From an uncultured Chloroflexus sp. (GTDB taxonomy: Bacteria; Chloroflexota; Chloroflexia; Chloroflexales; Chloroflexaceae), in the NCBI RefSeq assembly GCF_937951745.1, contig NZ_CALFBQ010000004.1, positions 55,767 through 119,766 of the forward strand: 64,000 bases of DNA. Reading direction: 5' to 3'. Of this stretch, positions 18,036-27,117 are shown piece by piece; positions within the stretch are counted from its first letter, which is position 1; each line of letters begins with the position of its first letter. The notes beneath the pieces are model-generated. The model worked only from the letters and a program-made list of their open reading frames with translations, made no database searches and had not been told where the DNA came from. The position numbers were made by a program, and so were the translations under genes.

Positions 18036-18374
18036 ATGAGCTTCGCAGACAAGACCCTAACCTGTCGGGATTGCGGGATGGATTTCGTGTTTACAGCGGG
18101 AGAACAGCAGTTTTACGCTGCCAAAGGCTTCACGAACGAGCCGGTGCGTTGCCCGTCGTGTCGCAAAGCGCGCAAATCGCAGATGAGCGCGGTCCCCGAA
18201 CGGGGTCGGGCCAGCCATGCTGCGCCAGTTGCCCGCGAGCGAGTCAATTATCGGGTAACGTGCGCTAGTTGCGGCCAAGAGACCACGGTTCCATTCGTAC
18301 CCCGCGGTACTAAGCCGGTCTACTGCAGCTCGTGCTTTAACCGAATGCGTGGCGATTCGCGCGCGATGTATTAA
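18036..18374 (+). CDS. Double zinc-ribbon protein
   Basis: 112 residues. Two CxxC...CxxC zinc-ribbon units: CRDCGMDF with CPSCRKAR (residues about 10-47), and CASCGQET with CSSCFNRM (about 77-105), joined by a basic linker. GAGGAG lies 9 nt before the ATG. Small proteins of this kind in Chloroflexota are taken to bind nucleic acid or to act in transcription or translation, but no function is proven. It is monocistronic: its own promoter lies upstream and a strong terminator follows 22 nt after the stop. Confidence 0.8.
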   Translation: MSFADKTLTCRDCGMDFVFTAGEQQFYAAKGFTNEPVRCPSCRKARKSQMSAVPERGRASHAAPVARERVNYRVTCASCGQETTVPFVPRGTKPVYCSSCFNRMRGDSRAMY

Positions 18375-18396
18375 ACGATAGTCACTTCACCCCTTG

Positions 18397-18423
18397 CCCC
18401 GCTCCCCAATGCCGGGAGCGGGG
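18397..18423 (+). terminator. Terminator after the zinc-ribbon gene
   Basis: 10-bp stem CCCCGCTCCC / GGGAGCGGGG with a 7-nt loop, followed by TTTGTGTTG. Confidence 0.8.
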
Positions 18424-18657
18424 TTTGTGTTGCTGCTTCATATAGCGGTGGCGACCGCAGCAGCTTGGTTGTTGCACGCTTCCTAACGCCGTGGTCGTCA
18501 GCCGAGCGTGTTGTTCGCTTCACCGACCCCGCTCTCTGTATAAACGAGCGGGGTTCAGAGTTCCCCCGCCTATTGTCTGATCTGGGATGGACGGCGTTAA
18601 TCGAGCGGCCTTCCAGCGCAACGTTCTTCCTCTGTTTGGCAAAATATGTTCAAAATA
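18424..18657. other. Intergenic DNA upstream of the tetR operon
   Basis: No credible gene. A second copy-like run GACCCCGCTCTCTGTATAAACGAGCGGGGTTC (about 18526-18557) can form a CCCCGCTC / GAGCGGGG hairpin similar to the preceding terminator. The rest is featureless. Confidence 0.4.
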
Positions 18658-18702
18658 TTGACAATTGCTTTGCATTCTGCTATATTACTTACCGGTCGGT
18701 AA
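18658..18702 (+). promoter_or_regulatory. Promoter with TetR-type operator
   Basis: TTGACA (18658-18663), 17-bp spacer, TATATT (18681-18686). Directly after the -10 lies TTACCG-GT-CGGTAA (18689-18702), a perfect dyad in the place where a bound repressor would block initiation. It stands 26 nt before the tetR-family gene, so autoregulation of the efflux operon is likely. Confidence 0.82.
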
Positions 18703-18727
18703 TAATTAATCAGATTGATCCTGTGAA

Positions 18728-19372
18728 ATGGCAGAACTCAACCTTACGCCCGATCCGCGCATCAGTGACAGTCCGACGGCGCTGCGCATCCTTGATGTGG
18801 CAGCCCAACTCTTTATGCAGCGCGGCTACCGGGCCGTTTCGATTAACGACATTATTCACGCCGCCGGCGTAACGAAACCGACTCTCTATTACTACTTCGG
18901 CGACAAAGAAGATCTCTTTGTGCAGATGGGGCTACGAGTGCTCGCAACAATGCATCAGCCATTAGCCGAGATCGCTGCTTCTGACCGGCCCTTCGTTGAG
19001 CGGTTGCAGGCAATGGCAACGCTGTTGATTACCGGCTACGAGGGCGACATGCGCACGATGCGCCACGAGATGATGGAGCATCTCGGCGAGACGGCTCGCA
19101 CGCGCCTCAGCGCCGCGTTCTACCAGCACTTGTTTGCACCATTGACAACGGTCATGCACGAGGCCAGCGCCGCCGGGATGGTGCGTGCCGATATAGCCCC
19201 GGCGATGTTAGCCATGCTCTTTCTCAGTCTGTGCGAGACCTTTCATGAATTGACGCCGGCCCATCCGATGCTGCGTTGGACCGGCGCCGTTTCACCGGCC
19301 CTTTTGGTTGATCTGTTTCTGCGCGGCGCCGGCACGCAGGCCGCGCCCAAGTCTTCAACAGGGATGTCATAA
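18728..19372 (+). CDS. TetR/AcrR family transcriptional regulator
   Basis: 214 residues. The N-terminal helix-turn-helix is typical: ALRILDVAAQLFMQRGY, then INDIIHAAGVTKPTLYYYF and GDKEDLFVQM. The remaining ~150 residues are the helical ligand-binding and dimerisation domain. It is first in an operon with a HlyD-type adaptor, an ABC ATPase and a MacB-like permease, only 3 bp before the adaptor gene. A palindromic operator lies over its own start site. By family logic it represses the efflux genes and is released by a small hydrophobic ligand, which is unknown here. Confidence 0.92.
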   Translation: MAELNLTPDPRISDSPTALRILDVAAQLFMQRGYRAVSINDIIHAAGVTKPTLYYYFGDKEDLFVQMGLRVLATMHQPLAEIAASDRPFVERLQAMATLLITGYEGDMRTMRHEMMEHLGETARTRLSAAFYQHLFAPLTTVMHEASAAGMVRADIAPAMLAMLFLSLCETFHELTPAHPMLRWTGAVSPALLVDLFLRGAGTQAAPKSSTGMS

Positions 19373-19375
19373 TCT

Positions 19376-21136
19376 ATGAGTACCTTACCGCAGTCACGCC
19401 CTCGGATCGGATTTCCCCGCCTTTCGTTGCCGGTGTTGATCGCTGCCGGTTTATTGATCGCTGTGATCGCAACCGTCGTCATTCGTTTTGTTTCGACCTC
19501 TACCGTTGATCCGCTGGCCGGAGTGACGGTTGTCCCCGTCACTCGCGGCGATTTGCGCTTGACCGTCAATGCAACCGGTTCAGTTGAGCCGAATCAGACA
19601 GCTGAGCTGAGTTTGACCCTGCCCGGCCGGGTGCAAGAGGTGTTAGTAACGGTTGGTCAGACGGTGGCCGCCGGTGATCCGTTGCTCCGGCTCGACGATC
19701 GCCAGTTGCGCGCTGATGTAGCGGCTGCCGAGGCGGCGGTGGCGCTGGCCCAAGCTGATGTGCAAGCCCTGCGTGAGCGGGCTACTCCTGAACAGCGGGC
19801 CGAGGCCGCTGCGTTGGTAGCGGCGGCGCAGGCTGGGTTGGCCCAGACTCAAACGAGTGTGACCCCGGCTGATATAGCGGCGGCACAGGCTGCGGTTGAG
19901 GAGGCGCGCGCGCGGTTGCAGAAGCTATTGGAAGGCCCGCCAAGCGAGCAGCGGGTGCGGGCTGAGACGGCGCTCACGCAGGCTAAAGCCGAGCTTGATC
20001 GCCAGCGCGAGCTGTTGTCGGCGGCGAAGTCGGATGCGCTGGCCCGGGTTGAAGCGCAGGCGAATGTGGTGCGCAACGCTCAGAGCGCCTATAGCGATGC
20101 CTACTGGAATTGGGAGCACGTCAAAGCGAACGGCACCGATCCGCGCACTGGCCGTTCGCTCAACGAGACCGAGCAGCGCGATTTCGAGCGTGCCTTCGAG
20201 CGGGCGAAGCTAGCCCTATCCGACGCTGAAGCGGCGCTGGCGCAGGCGCAGATCGCCTACCAAACTGCTGTGCAGAACGAGATCAGCGGCTTGGCCGCCG
20301 CCGAGGCGCGGGTCGCCAGCGCGCAAGCCGATCTCGACGCGCTGCTGGCCGGGCCAAGCGCCGATGCAGTGGCCGCTGCTCGCGCCCAATTGGCCCGCGC
20401 TGAAGCCGAATTAGCTCGCCTGACCGGCGCATCTCGCCAGAATGCTATCGCGGCCCAGCAGGCCCAGTTTGAAGCGGCCCAAGCGCGCTTGGCCCAACTC
20501 ACCGCCGATCCGCGTGCCAGCGATATTGCCCGTGCCGAAGCTCGGCTAGCCCAAGCGCAGGCCCAGCTCGAAGCTGCCCGCATTCGGCTCGACGAAGCCA
20601 CCCTGCGCGCGCCATTCGCCGGCATGGTTGCCGCCATCAATGTTACCCCCGGCGAAGCGGTCAGCGGCCAAGCACCGATTGTGTTGATTGATGTGAGCCG
20701 CTACCTCGTTAAGGTGACGGTTGATGAAGTGGATATTGCCCGCGTTGCAATTGGCCAGCCGGTCGAGGTAAACGTTGAGGCCCTCAATGCGCCGCCCTTT
20801 AGCGGGCAGGTGGTCAATATTGAACCGCTGCCCGCCGGTACTAGCGCCGTCACCGCCTACCGGGTCACGGTTGCCTTCGACCCCGCTGGCCAGCCGGTGC
20901 GCCCCGGTATGACCATCAGCGCCGCAATTGTCGCTGCTACCCGCAGCAATGTGTTGCAGATCCCGGCTACGGCGGTGCGTAACGTTGGCGCGAAAACGCT
21001 AGTTGAGGTAGTGACGACGGATGAGAACGGCCAGCGCAAACTCGTGGAACGTTCGGTGCTAGTAGGCTTGCGTGCCAATGGCGTGGTCGAGATCAAGAGC
21101 GGTTTGACTGACGGCGAGCAGGTCGTCGTGCGGTAG
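19376..21136 (+). CDS. HlyD/MacA-type efflux adaptor subunit
   Basis: 586 residues: one N-terminal membrane helix (about residues 18-40), a biotinyl-lipoyl-like half (TAELSLTLPGRVQEVLVTVG, VAAGDPLLRLD), a very long alanine- and glutamine-rich coiled coil (about residues 100-410), the second lipoyl half (LRAPFAGMVAAINVTPGEAV), then beta-barrel and membrane-proximal domains. Adaptors of this type couple an inner-membrane ABC pump to the outside. The coiled coil is longer than in E. coli MacA. It is encoded between tetR and the ABC genes. Confidence 0.9.
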   Translation: MSTLPQSRPRIGFPRLSLPVLIAAGLLIAVIATVVIRFVSTSTVDPLAGVTVVPVTRGDLRLTVNATGSVEPNQTAELSLTLPGRVQEVLVTVGQTVAAGDPLLRLDDRQLRADVAAAEAAVALAQADVQALRERATPEQRAEAAALVAAAQAGLAQTQTSVTPADIAAAQAAVEEARARLQKLLEGPPSEQRVRAETALTQAKAELDRQRELLSAAKSDALARVEAQANVVRNAQSAYSDAYWNWEHVKANGTDPRTGRSLNETEQRDFERAFERAKLALSDAEAALAQAQIAYQTAVQNEISGLAAAEARVASAQADLDALLAGPSADAVAAARAQLARAEAELARLTGASRQNAIAAQQAQFEAAQARLAQLTADPRASDIARAEARLAQAQAQLEAARIRLDEATLRAPFAGMVAAINVTPGEAVSGQAPIVLIDVSRYLVKVTVDEVDIARVAIGQPVEVNVEALNAPPFSGQVVNIEPLPAGTSAVTAYRVTVAFDPAGQPVRPGMTISAAIVAATRSNVLQIPATAVRNVGAKTLVEVVTTDENGQRKLVERSVLVGLRANGVVEIKSGLTDGEQVVVR

Positions 21137-21250
21137 TGACATGGCCGCGCAGTTGACTAGCAGGAAACCGGCTGGGTTGTGACGCGAGCACCAAACTTCG
21201 TCACAACTCCGGCATATAGTAAACATAACATTACCAGAAGGGAGACTTCT

Positions 21251-22057
21251 GTGACGACTGAATATGTAAGCCGCCCGATCGTTGAATTACGGAACATTCG
21301 CAAGACCTTCCCGACCGGTGATGGCGAATTTGTCGCGCTCGACGACATTAGCTTGACGATTGCCGAAGGCGAGATGGTTGCCATCATGGGACCATCGGGC
21401 AGTGGCAAGAGCACGCTGATGACGTTGATCGGGTTGCTCGACAGCCCGACCTCTGGCCAATACATCCTCGACGGGATCGATGCCTCAAGCCTAACCCGGC
21501 ACGAGCAAGCGCGCATCCGTAATCGCAAGTTAGGGTTCGTGTTCCAGAACTTTAATCTGTTGCCACGCCTCACCGCGCAGCAGAATGTCGAATTGCCGCT
21601 CGTGTATGGGCGGGTCGGCGCCCGCGAGCGGGCCGCCCGCGCCCGCGCGGCGCTCGAAGCGGTTGGCTTGGGCCATAAGCTCGACAGCCTGCCCAACACG
21701 CTGTCGGGTGGCCAGAAGCAGCGGGTAGCAATTGCCCGTGCACTGGTGCATGACCCGGCCATCATTCTGGCTGACGAACCGACCGGCGCGCTCGATACGC
21801 GCACCGGGGCCGAGATTTTGGCCCTGTTCCGCGAACTGAACCGCGATCAGGGGCGCACGATCATCATCGTTACCCACGATCCCGAAATTGGCCGCCACAT
21901 GGATCGAGTGATCGGGTTGCGTGATGGGCGGCTGGTTGACAACATTCTCAGCGAGTACTACGGCGTCGAAGTATTGGAAGAGGTCGAGCGCACTCGTGGT
22001 CTTGAGCCGGTGCCAGTGCCGGTGGTGCGTCGGCCAGCCGATGAGTCGGCGTCATAG
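21251..22057 (+). CDS. MacB-type ABC transporter ATP-binding protein
   Basis: 268 residues. Walker A GPSGSGKST, Q-loop VFQNFNLLP, signature LSGGQKQR, Walker B ILADEPTGALD and switch His in VTHD. This is the LolD/MacB-ATPase group. I take the GTG at 21251 as start because AAGGGAG lies about 6 nt upstream. The upstream ATG at 21179 would add an unrelated 24 residues. The ~40-residue tail after the NBD is proline- and valine-rich. It drives the permease encoded 28 nt downstream. Confidence 0.92.
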   Translation: MTTEYVSRPIVELRNIRKTFPTGDGEFVALDDISLTIAEGEMVAIMGPSGSGKSTLMTLIGLLDSPTSGQYILDGIDASSLTRHEQARIRNRKLGFVFQNFNLLPRLTAQQNVELPLVYGRVGARERAARARAALEAVGLGHKLDSLPNTLSGGQKQRVAIARALVHDPAIILADEPTGALDTRTGAEILALFRELNRDQGRTIIIVTHDPEIGRHMDRVIGLRDGRLVDNILSEYYGVEVLEEVERTRGLEPVPVPVVRRPADESAS

Positions 22058-22085
22058 CAGTAGATAACCGGGAAGAGGAAGAGGC

Positions 22086-23336
22086 ATGTTCACTGAACTG
22101 ATCGCCATGGCCTTTGATAGCCTACGCGCCAATAAATTTCGCTCACTTCTCACGATGCTTGGCGTGATTATTGGCGCCGGCACACTGGTCGCGGTGCTCT
22201 CGCTCGGCAATGCGCTGCAAGGCCAAGTCTTCGAGCAGTTTGTTGATCTTGGCACCCGCCGGATTGCGGTTACGCCGGGTGATCCGCGAGCAAAGGGTGC
22301 GCGTGACGTGCCCGGCTACGGCTTGCTCTCGGTGCAAGATTATCACGTACTCGAAACGATGGTTGCCAACCGGCCCGATCTGTTCCGCGCTATCGCACCG
22401 GAGATCACGATTAGCACGCAGGCCCGTGCCGGCGCGGTCGCCTTGCAGACGCTGCTAGTCGGCACGAGTGCAGATTACCCGCAAGTGCAGCGCACACCAA
22501 TGTTGTATGGCCGCTTCCTCACCCCGGAAGATGAAGCGGAAGGTGCGCGGGTTGGTGTGTTAGGCTGGCTGGTGGCGCGCGATCTGTTTGGCGCTGACAA
22601 AGCGGCACTGCGCAATGTGATCGGCCAAACGATTGAGGTCAATGGCCAGCCGATTGAGATTGTCGGCATCATTAACGAAAACGGCGGCCCCTTCTCGACC
22701 GATGGCCGCATCTTTACCCCGGTCAGCACCATGCGCTTGCGCTTGATCGGTGATCTCGATCTGCCGGGCCGGGGACTGCGCATGAGCAGTATTTTGCTCG
22801 GCTTGCAAAGTGAGCAGCAAGTCACCGAGGCGGTGGCCTTGATCGAGAACACGCTGCGCACGGCGCGCAATGTGCCGGAGGGTGTGATCAATGACTTCAA
22901 CCTGCAAACGCCGACGCAGGCGCTGAATGTACTGGCCGGGATTAGTACCGCCATCACCGGGTTTATTGCGGTGGTCGCCGGTATTAGTTTGGTTGTCGGT
23001 GGGATTGGGATTATGAACATTATGCTGGTGGCGGTGACTGAACGCACCCGCGAGATTGGCGTGCGCAAGGCGCTGGGAGCTAGCGATGGCGATGTGCTCG
23101 GCCAGTTTGTGATGGAGGCGGTGGCACTCAGTCTGGTCGGCAGCCTGATCGGCGTGATCGGCGCGATCGGTATCGTGTGGTTGATCAGCACTGCCAGCGG
23201 GATCAACACCGGCATTTCGTGGATCGGGATTGTACTGGCGTTAGGGTTTGCGTCAGCAATCGGGATTGGGTTCGGATATTACCCGGCCCGGCGGGCGGCG
23301 TTGTTGCCGCCGATTGAGGCTTTACGGTACGAATAA
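22086..23336 (+). CDS. MacB/FtsX-type ABC transporter permease
   Basis: 416 residues with the MacB layout: a first membrane helix (SLLTMLGVIIGAGTLVAVLS), a large extracytoplasmic MacB_PCD domain (about residues 45-270), then three helices of the FtsX domain with the conserved VAVTERTREIGVRKALGAS motif. GGAAGAGG precedes the ATG. With the adaptor and ATPase it forms a tripartite mechanotransmission exporter for drugs, peptides or siderophores; the substrate is unknown. Confidence 0.92.
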   Translation: MFTELIAMAFDSLRANKFRSLLTMLGVIIGAGTLVAVLSLGNALQGQVFEQFVDLGTRRIAVTPGDPRAKGARDVPGYGLLSVQDYHVLETMVANRPDLFRAIAPEITISTQARAGAVALQTLLVGTSADYPQVQRTPMLYGRFLTPEDEAEGARVGVLGWLVARDLFGADKAALRNVIGQTIEVNGQPIEIVGIINENGGPFSTDGRIFTPVSTMRLRLIGDLDLPGRGLRMSSILLGLQSEQQVTEAVALIENTLRTARNVPEGVINDFNLQTPTQALNVLAGISTAITGFIAVVAGISLVVGGIGIMNIMLVAVTERTREIGVRKALGASDGDVLGQFVMEAVALSLVGSLIGVIGAIGIVWLISTASGINTGISWIGIVLALGFASAIGIGFGYYPARRAALLPPIEALRYE

Positions 23337-23350
23337 CCGTAACCATACGT

Positions 23351-23387
23351 AGAGCCGCACGGCTCCCGATCCGGCCCGTGCGGCTCT
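23351..23387. terminator. Bidirectional terminator
   Basis: 12-bp stem AGAGCCGCACGG / CCGTGCGGCTCT with a 13-nt loop, between the efflux operon and the convergent SH3b gene. Confidence 0.75.
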
Positions 23388-23407
23388 GCGCCGATCTGCA
23401 ATTGCGA

Positions 23408-24055
23408 TCAATGTTCCGGCGTGGTCACCAATTCGGTGCCGGCTACCCACCCTTCACGGCCATCGGCGGTGCGGATGCGCCACCACGGATAGCCGTCTTT
23501 CTCTTGCGGGCCGGCCAGCAGCGTCAATTGCGTACCGGGGGGCAACCCGTCGAGCACAGTTGAGTCAAGGCCGGGAGCGTTGCGCAGGCGCAGGTTTTTG
23601 CCGCCGGCCTTTTGCACGTAGGCCACGCCACCTATCTGCAACCCGCCAGCAGCCGGTGCAGCCGCGGCAGGAGCTGGCGTACTGGGGCCAATCTTGACCG
23701 CGCCGCCACTACTGAGGGCGCTGGAAATGGCACTAGCGACACTGCTACTCTCTGCTGGAGCGCCCGCGCTTTTACCGCCTGTCGCCGCTGCGGCGCCGGC
23801 AGTGGTGGCCGCTGCTAGTTGTTCCTTCAATTGTTTCAGCTCAGCCTCCATCTGCGCCATGCGTGCCTCGGCGGCGGCCAATGCCTTGCGTGCCTTTTCG
23901 GCGGCGGCGGCATCTTGTTGTGCCGACTCGAGTTCCTCTTGCAGCCGCTTAATCTCTTGCGCTTGTCGCCCGATCTGATCACTCATCGAGCGCATCGCTT
24001 GACTGATGCCCTCATTCGTATCCCCCTCGTTTTTCTTACCGCCGAAGTTGATCAT
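23408..24055 (-). CDS. Coiled-coil protein with C-terminal SH3b domain
   Basis: 215 residues. Residues about 15-90 are a coiled coil (QIGRQAQEIKRLQEELESAQ and on). An alanine-, glycine- and serine-rich linker follows, and a bacterial SH3 domain closes the protein (NLRLRNAPGLDSTVLDGLPP, then GYPWWRIRTADGREGWVAG). SH3b domains often bind cell wall or peptides. There is no signal peptide, so the location is uncertain. AAGGAG lies upstream, and a minus-strand TATAAT is at 24107-24112, about 50 bp before the start. It is monocistronic. Confidence 0.75.
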   Translation of the reverse strand: MINFGGKKNEGDTNEGISQAMRSMSDQIGRQAQEIKRLQEELESAQQDAAAAEKARKALAAAEARMAQMEAELKQLKEQLAAATTAGAAAATGGKSAGAPAESSSVASAISSALSSGGAVKIGPSTPAPAAAAPAAGGLQIGGVAYVQKAGGKNLRLRNAPGLDSTVLDGLPPGTQLTLLAGPQEKDGYPWWRIRTADGREGWVAGTELVTTPEH

Positions 24056-24131
24056 CTCCCTTGCTCCTTCCCAGCGACCCTGCCAACCGTATCTACGGTT
24101 AGATGCATTATAGATGGTTCAGGCCGATTCG

Positions 24132-25415
24132 TCACCGGGGAAGATCGGCCCGAATCGCTTCGGCGCAGCGTTCGCCACTTAACATCGCTGCATTAATGCT
24201 GCTCGCTTCGGTCAATTCGCCAGCCAGATATAATCCGGGCCGGCTAGTGCGGTTGTCGGGTAGGTTGGGATGGATGCCGGGCGGCTGCGGAAATTGGGCG
24301 AAGGGGATGCGATCCACCCGTAAGATACGGGCATTCGCTAATGCTGTAGTCGCCACTGCTTCGTTCGCGAAGATACGGTGCAGATCAACTATGGCCCGTG
24401 CCACGATTGTACTTTCATCACGATCAGAGACGCCAATCACGGCGGCGGCATAGAGATACCAACCGGCAGGTGCATATCCCGGTGCTACTGCGCTCATAGG
24501 GGCTAGCGTATTGACAAAAGCATCATCATTGGCATTAAGTAGCAACTTTTTACCGCGGTAGAGCGGATGGCGGGTAGCCAACCAGACGCACGATGAACCG
24601 AGGCTACCTTCCGGTACCGGCAGCCCACTTAGCCGAGCAGTCTCAGGCGCCGGCGTTGCTAATACTACTGCATCGGCGAACAGTTCACTGCCATCAGCTA
24701 ACTGCACACCGCGCACGTGCTGATCACGCGTGATTAACGCTGTCGCACGGGTATTCAGCCGTACCCTACCGGCGGCCACTAATTCGGCCCCAAGCTGCTC
24801 GGCAATCGCTCCCATGCCGCGATTGGGGACAACCGTCTGTCCCTCGCTCATCATCTTGAAATTGAAGCGAAAGCATTTCGCACTCGTTTGCAACGAGCGG
24901 TCGAGAAAGATGCCGCCGAAGAAGGGGCGGAAGAAGCGGTCAATCATGTGGTCACTGAAGCCAAGCGCCTTGAGTTCAGCCAGCGTGCTTTGATCGGGTC
25001 CGGCAAGAAGATTGTCAATCATCTGTTGGCGTAGTCGCATTGCGAGGCGCAGCGTGCGCAGCTTGTCGGCGGGCGATACGACGCTGGCCAGCGCCGCGCC
25101 GATGAGAGCGGACGGATCACGGTCGCGCAGCGGGTCGGTCAACACCTCGCGCCGACCACCCCATGCCACAATTGCGCCGGGATCGAAAGCCCGGAGATCG
25201 AGTGCAGTGAGGTTGAGCTGACGCTGCGCTGCTGGGTAGGCGGTGAAGAGTACCTGAAACCCGCGATCAAGCACGAAGCCTTCAACCCGATCCGAACGCA
25301 CTCTTCCCCCTAGCCCATCACTTGCTTCGATCAACGTCACTTGATAGCCGGCGCGGTGCAGTGTGCGGGCGCAGACCAAACCGGCCACCCCGCCGCCAAT
25401 AATGAGTATGTGCAT
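24132..25415 (-). CDS. FAD-dependent amine oxidase-family oxidoreductase
   Basis: 427 residues. The dinucleotide-binding fold at the N-terminus is clear (IIGGGVAGLVCARTLHRAGY, then E35-region and GGRVRSD), followed by FVLDRGFQVLF, as in protoporphyrinogen oxidase / phytoene desaturase-like flavoproteins. The C-terminal FAD motif appears near GLYLAGELTEASSINAAMLS. AAGGA stands 7 nt before the ATG. The substrate cannot be told; carotenoid or porphyrin-related oxidations are known in this superfamily. It stands alone. Confidence 0.85.
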   Translation of the reverse strand: MHILIIGGGVAGLVCARTLHRAGYQVTLIEASDGLGGRVRSDRVEGFVLDRGFQVLFTAYPAAQRQLNLTALDLRAFDPGAIVAWGGRREVLTDPLRDRDPSALIGAALASVVSPADKLRTLRLAMRLRQQMIDNLLAGPDQSTLAELKALGFSDHMIDRFFRPFFGGIFLDRSLQTSAKCFRFNFKMMSEGQTVVPNRGMGAIAEQLGAELVAAGRVRLNTRATALITRDQHVRGVQLADGSELFADAVVLATPAPETARLSGLPVPEGSLGSSCVWLATRHPLYRGKKLLLNANDDAFVNTLAPMSAVAPGYAPAGWYLYAAAVIGVSDRDESTIVARAIVDLHRIFANEAVATTALANARILRVDRIPFAQFPQPPGIHPNLPDNRTSRPGLYLAGELTEASSINAAMLSGERCAEAIRADLPR

Positions 25416-25442
25416 GCAACAATCCTTCTAGGCTAGAGCGAA

Positions 25443-25580
25443 CGCTATGCTTGCAAACCGAAGGTGCAGAGGGGCAAAGGTATGAAGATGTGTTCACGCA
25501 AAGGCGCAGAGAATACGTAAGATATGTTTTCAGTGCGCTCAAGTGCCTACATCCAATCCATGCCTTTGCGCCGTTGCCTT
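25443..25580. repeat. CGCAAAGGCGCAGAG-type intergenic repeats
   Basis: Copies of the dispersed family: GGTGCAGAGGGGCAAAGG (from 25463), CACGCAAAGGCGCAGAGAA (from 25495) and the inverse TGCCTTTGCGCCGTTGCC (25561-25578). A -10-like TATACT at 25594-25599 precedes serC. Confidence 0.6.
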
Positions 25581-25643
25581 CCCTGTTTTCGAGTATACTA
25601 TGACTTACGACAAGCCTGCTCGCAAGGGTAAAGGGGGCGACCG

Positions 25644-26726
25644 ATGATCCACAACTTCAATCCCGGCCCGGCGGCGTTGCCGCCCGAAGTGATTGCGCGC
25701 GCGCAAGCGGAATTGGCCGATTACCACGGCACAGGGATGTCGATTCTGGAAATGAGCCATCGTAGTAAAGAGTACGAGGCGATCAACGCCGCTGCTGAGG
25801 CCAATCTCAAGGCGCTGTTAGGGTTAAGCGATGATTACCGCGTCCTCTTCATGCAGGGCGGTGCATCAATGCAGTTTGCGCTGATCCCGCTTAACTTTTT
25901 GCCCGCCGGCAGTGTGGCCGAGTATATCATCACCGGTTCGTGGGGTGAGAAGGCTTATGAAGAGGCGCAACGGATCGGCAATACCCGCTTGCTGGCAAGC
26001 ACGGCGGCTGAAGGTTATCGTCGCTTGCCCGAGCCGGAGGCATTAACGTCCGACCCGCAAGCGGCGTATCTCCATATCACCACCAACGAAACAATTCAGG
26101 GTGTGCAGTGGCCGGCTGAACTGCCCGATTTCGCGCCGGCGCCACTGGTCGCCGATATGAGCAGCGACTTCCTCTCGCGCCCCTTCCCTGCTCATCGCTT
26201 TGCCCTGATCTATGCCGGCGCACAGAAGAATCTCGGCCCTGCCGGAGTCACGGTCGTGGTGATCCGGCAAGACCTGATCGAGCGCGGGCGCAAGGATCTG
26301 CCGGTGATTATGCGCTACGCCACCTTTGCCAAGAACAACTCGCTCTACAACACGCCGCCGGTATTTGCGGTGTATATGGTTAATCTGGTGCTGGAATGGA
26401 TCAAGGAGCAAGGTGGGTTGGCAGCAATGGCCGAGCGTAACGCGCGCAAGGCAGCAATGGTCTACGAGGCGATTGACACTAGCAATGGCTTCTACGTTGG
26501 TCACGCGGCGCCAGAGGCGCGCTCGCTGATGAATGTCACCTTCCGCTTGCCTTCTGCCGAACTCGAAAAGCAATTCTTGAGTGACGCGCAGGCCGCCGGG
26601 ATGGTCGGCTTGGCCGGGCACCGCTCGGTCGGCGGTATCCGCGCTTCGCTCTATAACGCGGTCTCGCCCGAGTCGGCGGCGGCGTTGGCGAGCTTTATGC
26701 GGGAGTTTGCCGAGCGGTATGGATGA
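25644..26726 (+). CDS. serC: Phosphoserine aminotransferase
   Basis: 360 residues, the normal SerC length. It begins with NFNPGPAALP, has MSILEMSHRS, the substrate-binding QGGASMQFA and the PLP lysine in YAGAQKNLGPAG (K195), and ends with GIRASLYNAV. It converts 3-phosphohydroxypyruvate and glutamate to phosphoserine and 2-oxoglutarate in serine synthesis, and related reactions in B6 synthesis. AAGGGGG lies 8 nt before the ATG. The stop overlaps the start of the VOC-protein gene by 8 bp. serA and serB are not adjacent. Confidence 0.96.
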   Translation: MIHNFNPGPAALPPEVIARAQAELADYHGTGMSILEMSHRSKEYEAINAAAEANLKALLGLSDDYRVLFMQGGASMQFALIPLNFLPAGSVAEYIITGSWGEKAYEEAQRIGNTRLLASTAAEGYRRLPEPEALTSDPQAAYLHITTNETIQGVQWPAELPDFAPAPLVADMSSDFLSRPFPAHRFALIYAGAQKNLGPAGVTVVVIRQDLIERGRKDLPVIMRYATFAKNNSLYNTPPVFAVYMVNLVLEWIKEQGGLAAMAERNARKAAMVYEAIDTSNGFYVGHAAPEARSLMNVTFRLPSAELEKQFLSDAQAAGMVGLAGHRSVGGIRASLYNAVSPESAAALASFMREFAERYG

Positions 26727-27114
26727 GCAACCTTACGCCGCCGCGATCACGTTTTTTCCGGTTGCCGATTTGCAAGCCAGCGCTGCCTGTTACGGCGCGG
26801 CGCTCGGCTTGCCGCTTGTGCTTGATCAAGGTGGCATTCATATCTATCGGGTGGCGCGCAGTGGCTACCTTGGCCTGTGCCAGCAAGCCGCGCCACCCAT
26901 CGCCGACGATCGCCTAATTTTGACCGTCGTGACCGCCGATGTTGATGCGGTCTACCGGCGGCTGGTCGCTGCTGGCGTTGCGACCGACGGTCCGCCGCGT
27001 GAGAATCCGCGTTACCGCATTTACCACTTCTTTGCCCGCGATCCGGATGGCTACCGGCTGGAAGTGCAGCGGTTTCTGCATCCGTTCGATGACGATGGAG
27101 GCAAGAACCGCTAG
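26719..27114 (+). CDS. VOC (glyoxalase/bleomycin resistance) superfamily protein
   Basis: 131 residues, one VOC unit pair: an N-terminal TFFPVADLQASAACYGAALG and a C-terminal YHFFARDPDGYRLEVQRFL with the typical DPDGxxxE metal-binding glutamate. Such proteins are metal-dependent lyases, dioxygenases or drug-binding proteins; the substrate is unknown. The start at 26719 overlaps the serC stop by 8 bp and is 3 bp from the following glycosyltransferase, so the three are probably co-transcribed. Confidence 0.8.
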   Translation: MDEQPYAAAITFFPVADLQASAACYGAALGLPLVLDQGGIHIYRVARSGYLGLCQQAAPPIADDRLILTVVTADVDAVYRRLVAAGVATDGPPRENPRYRIYHFFARDPDGYRLEVQRFLHPFDDDGGKNR

Positions 27115-27117
27115 CCT

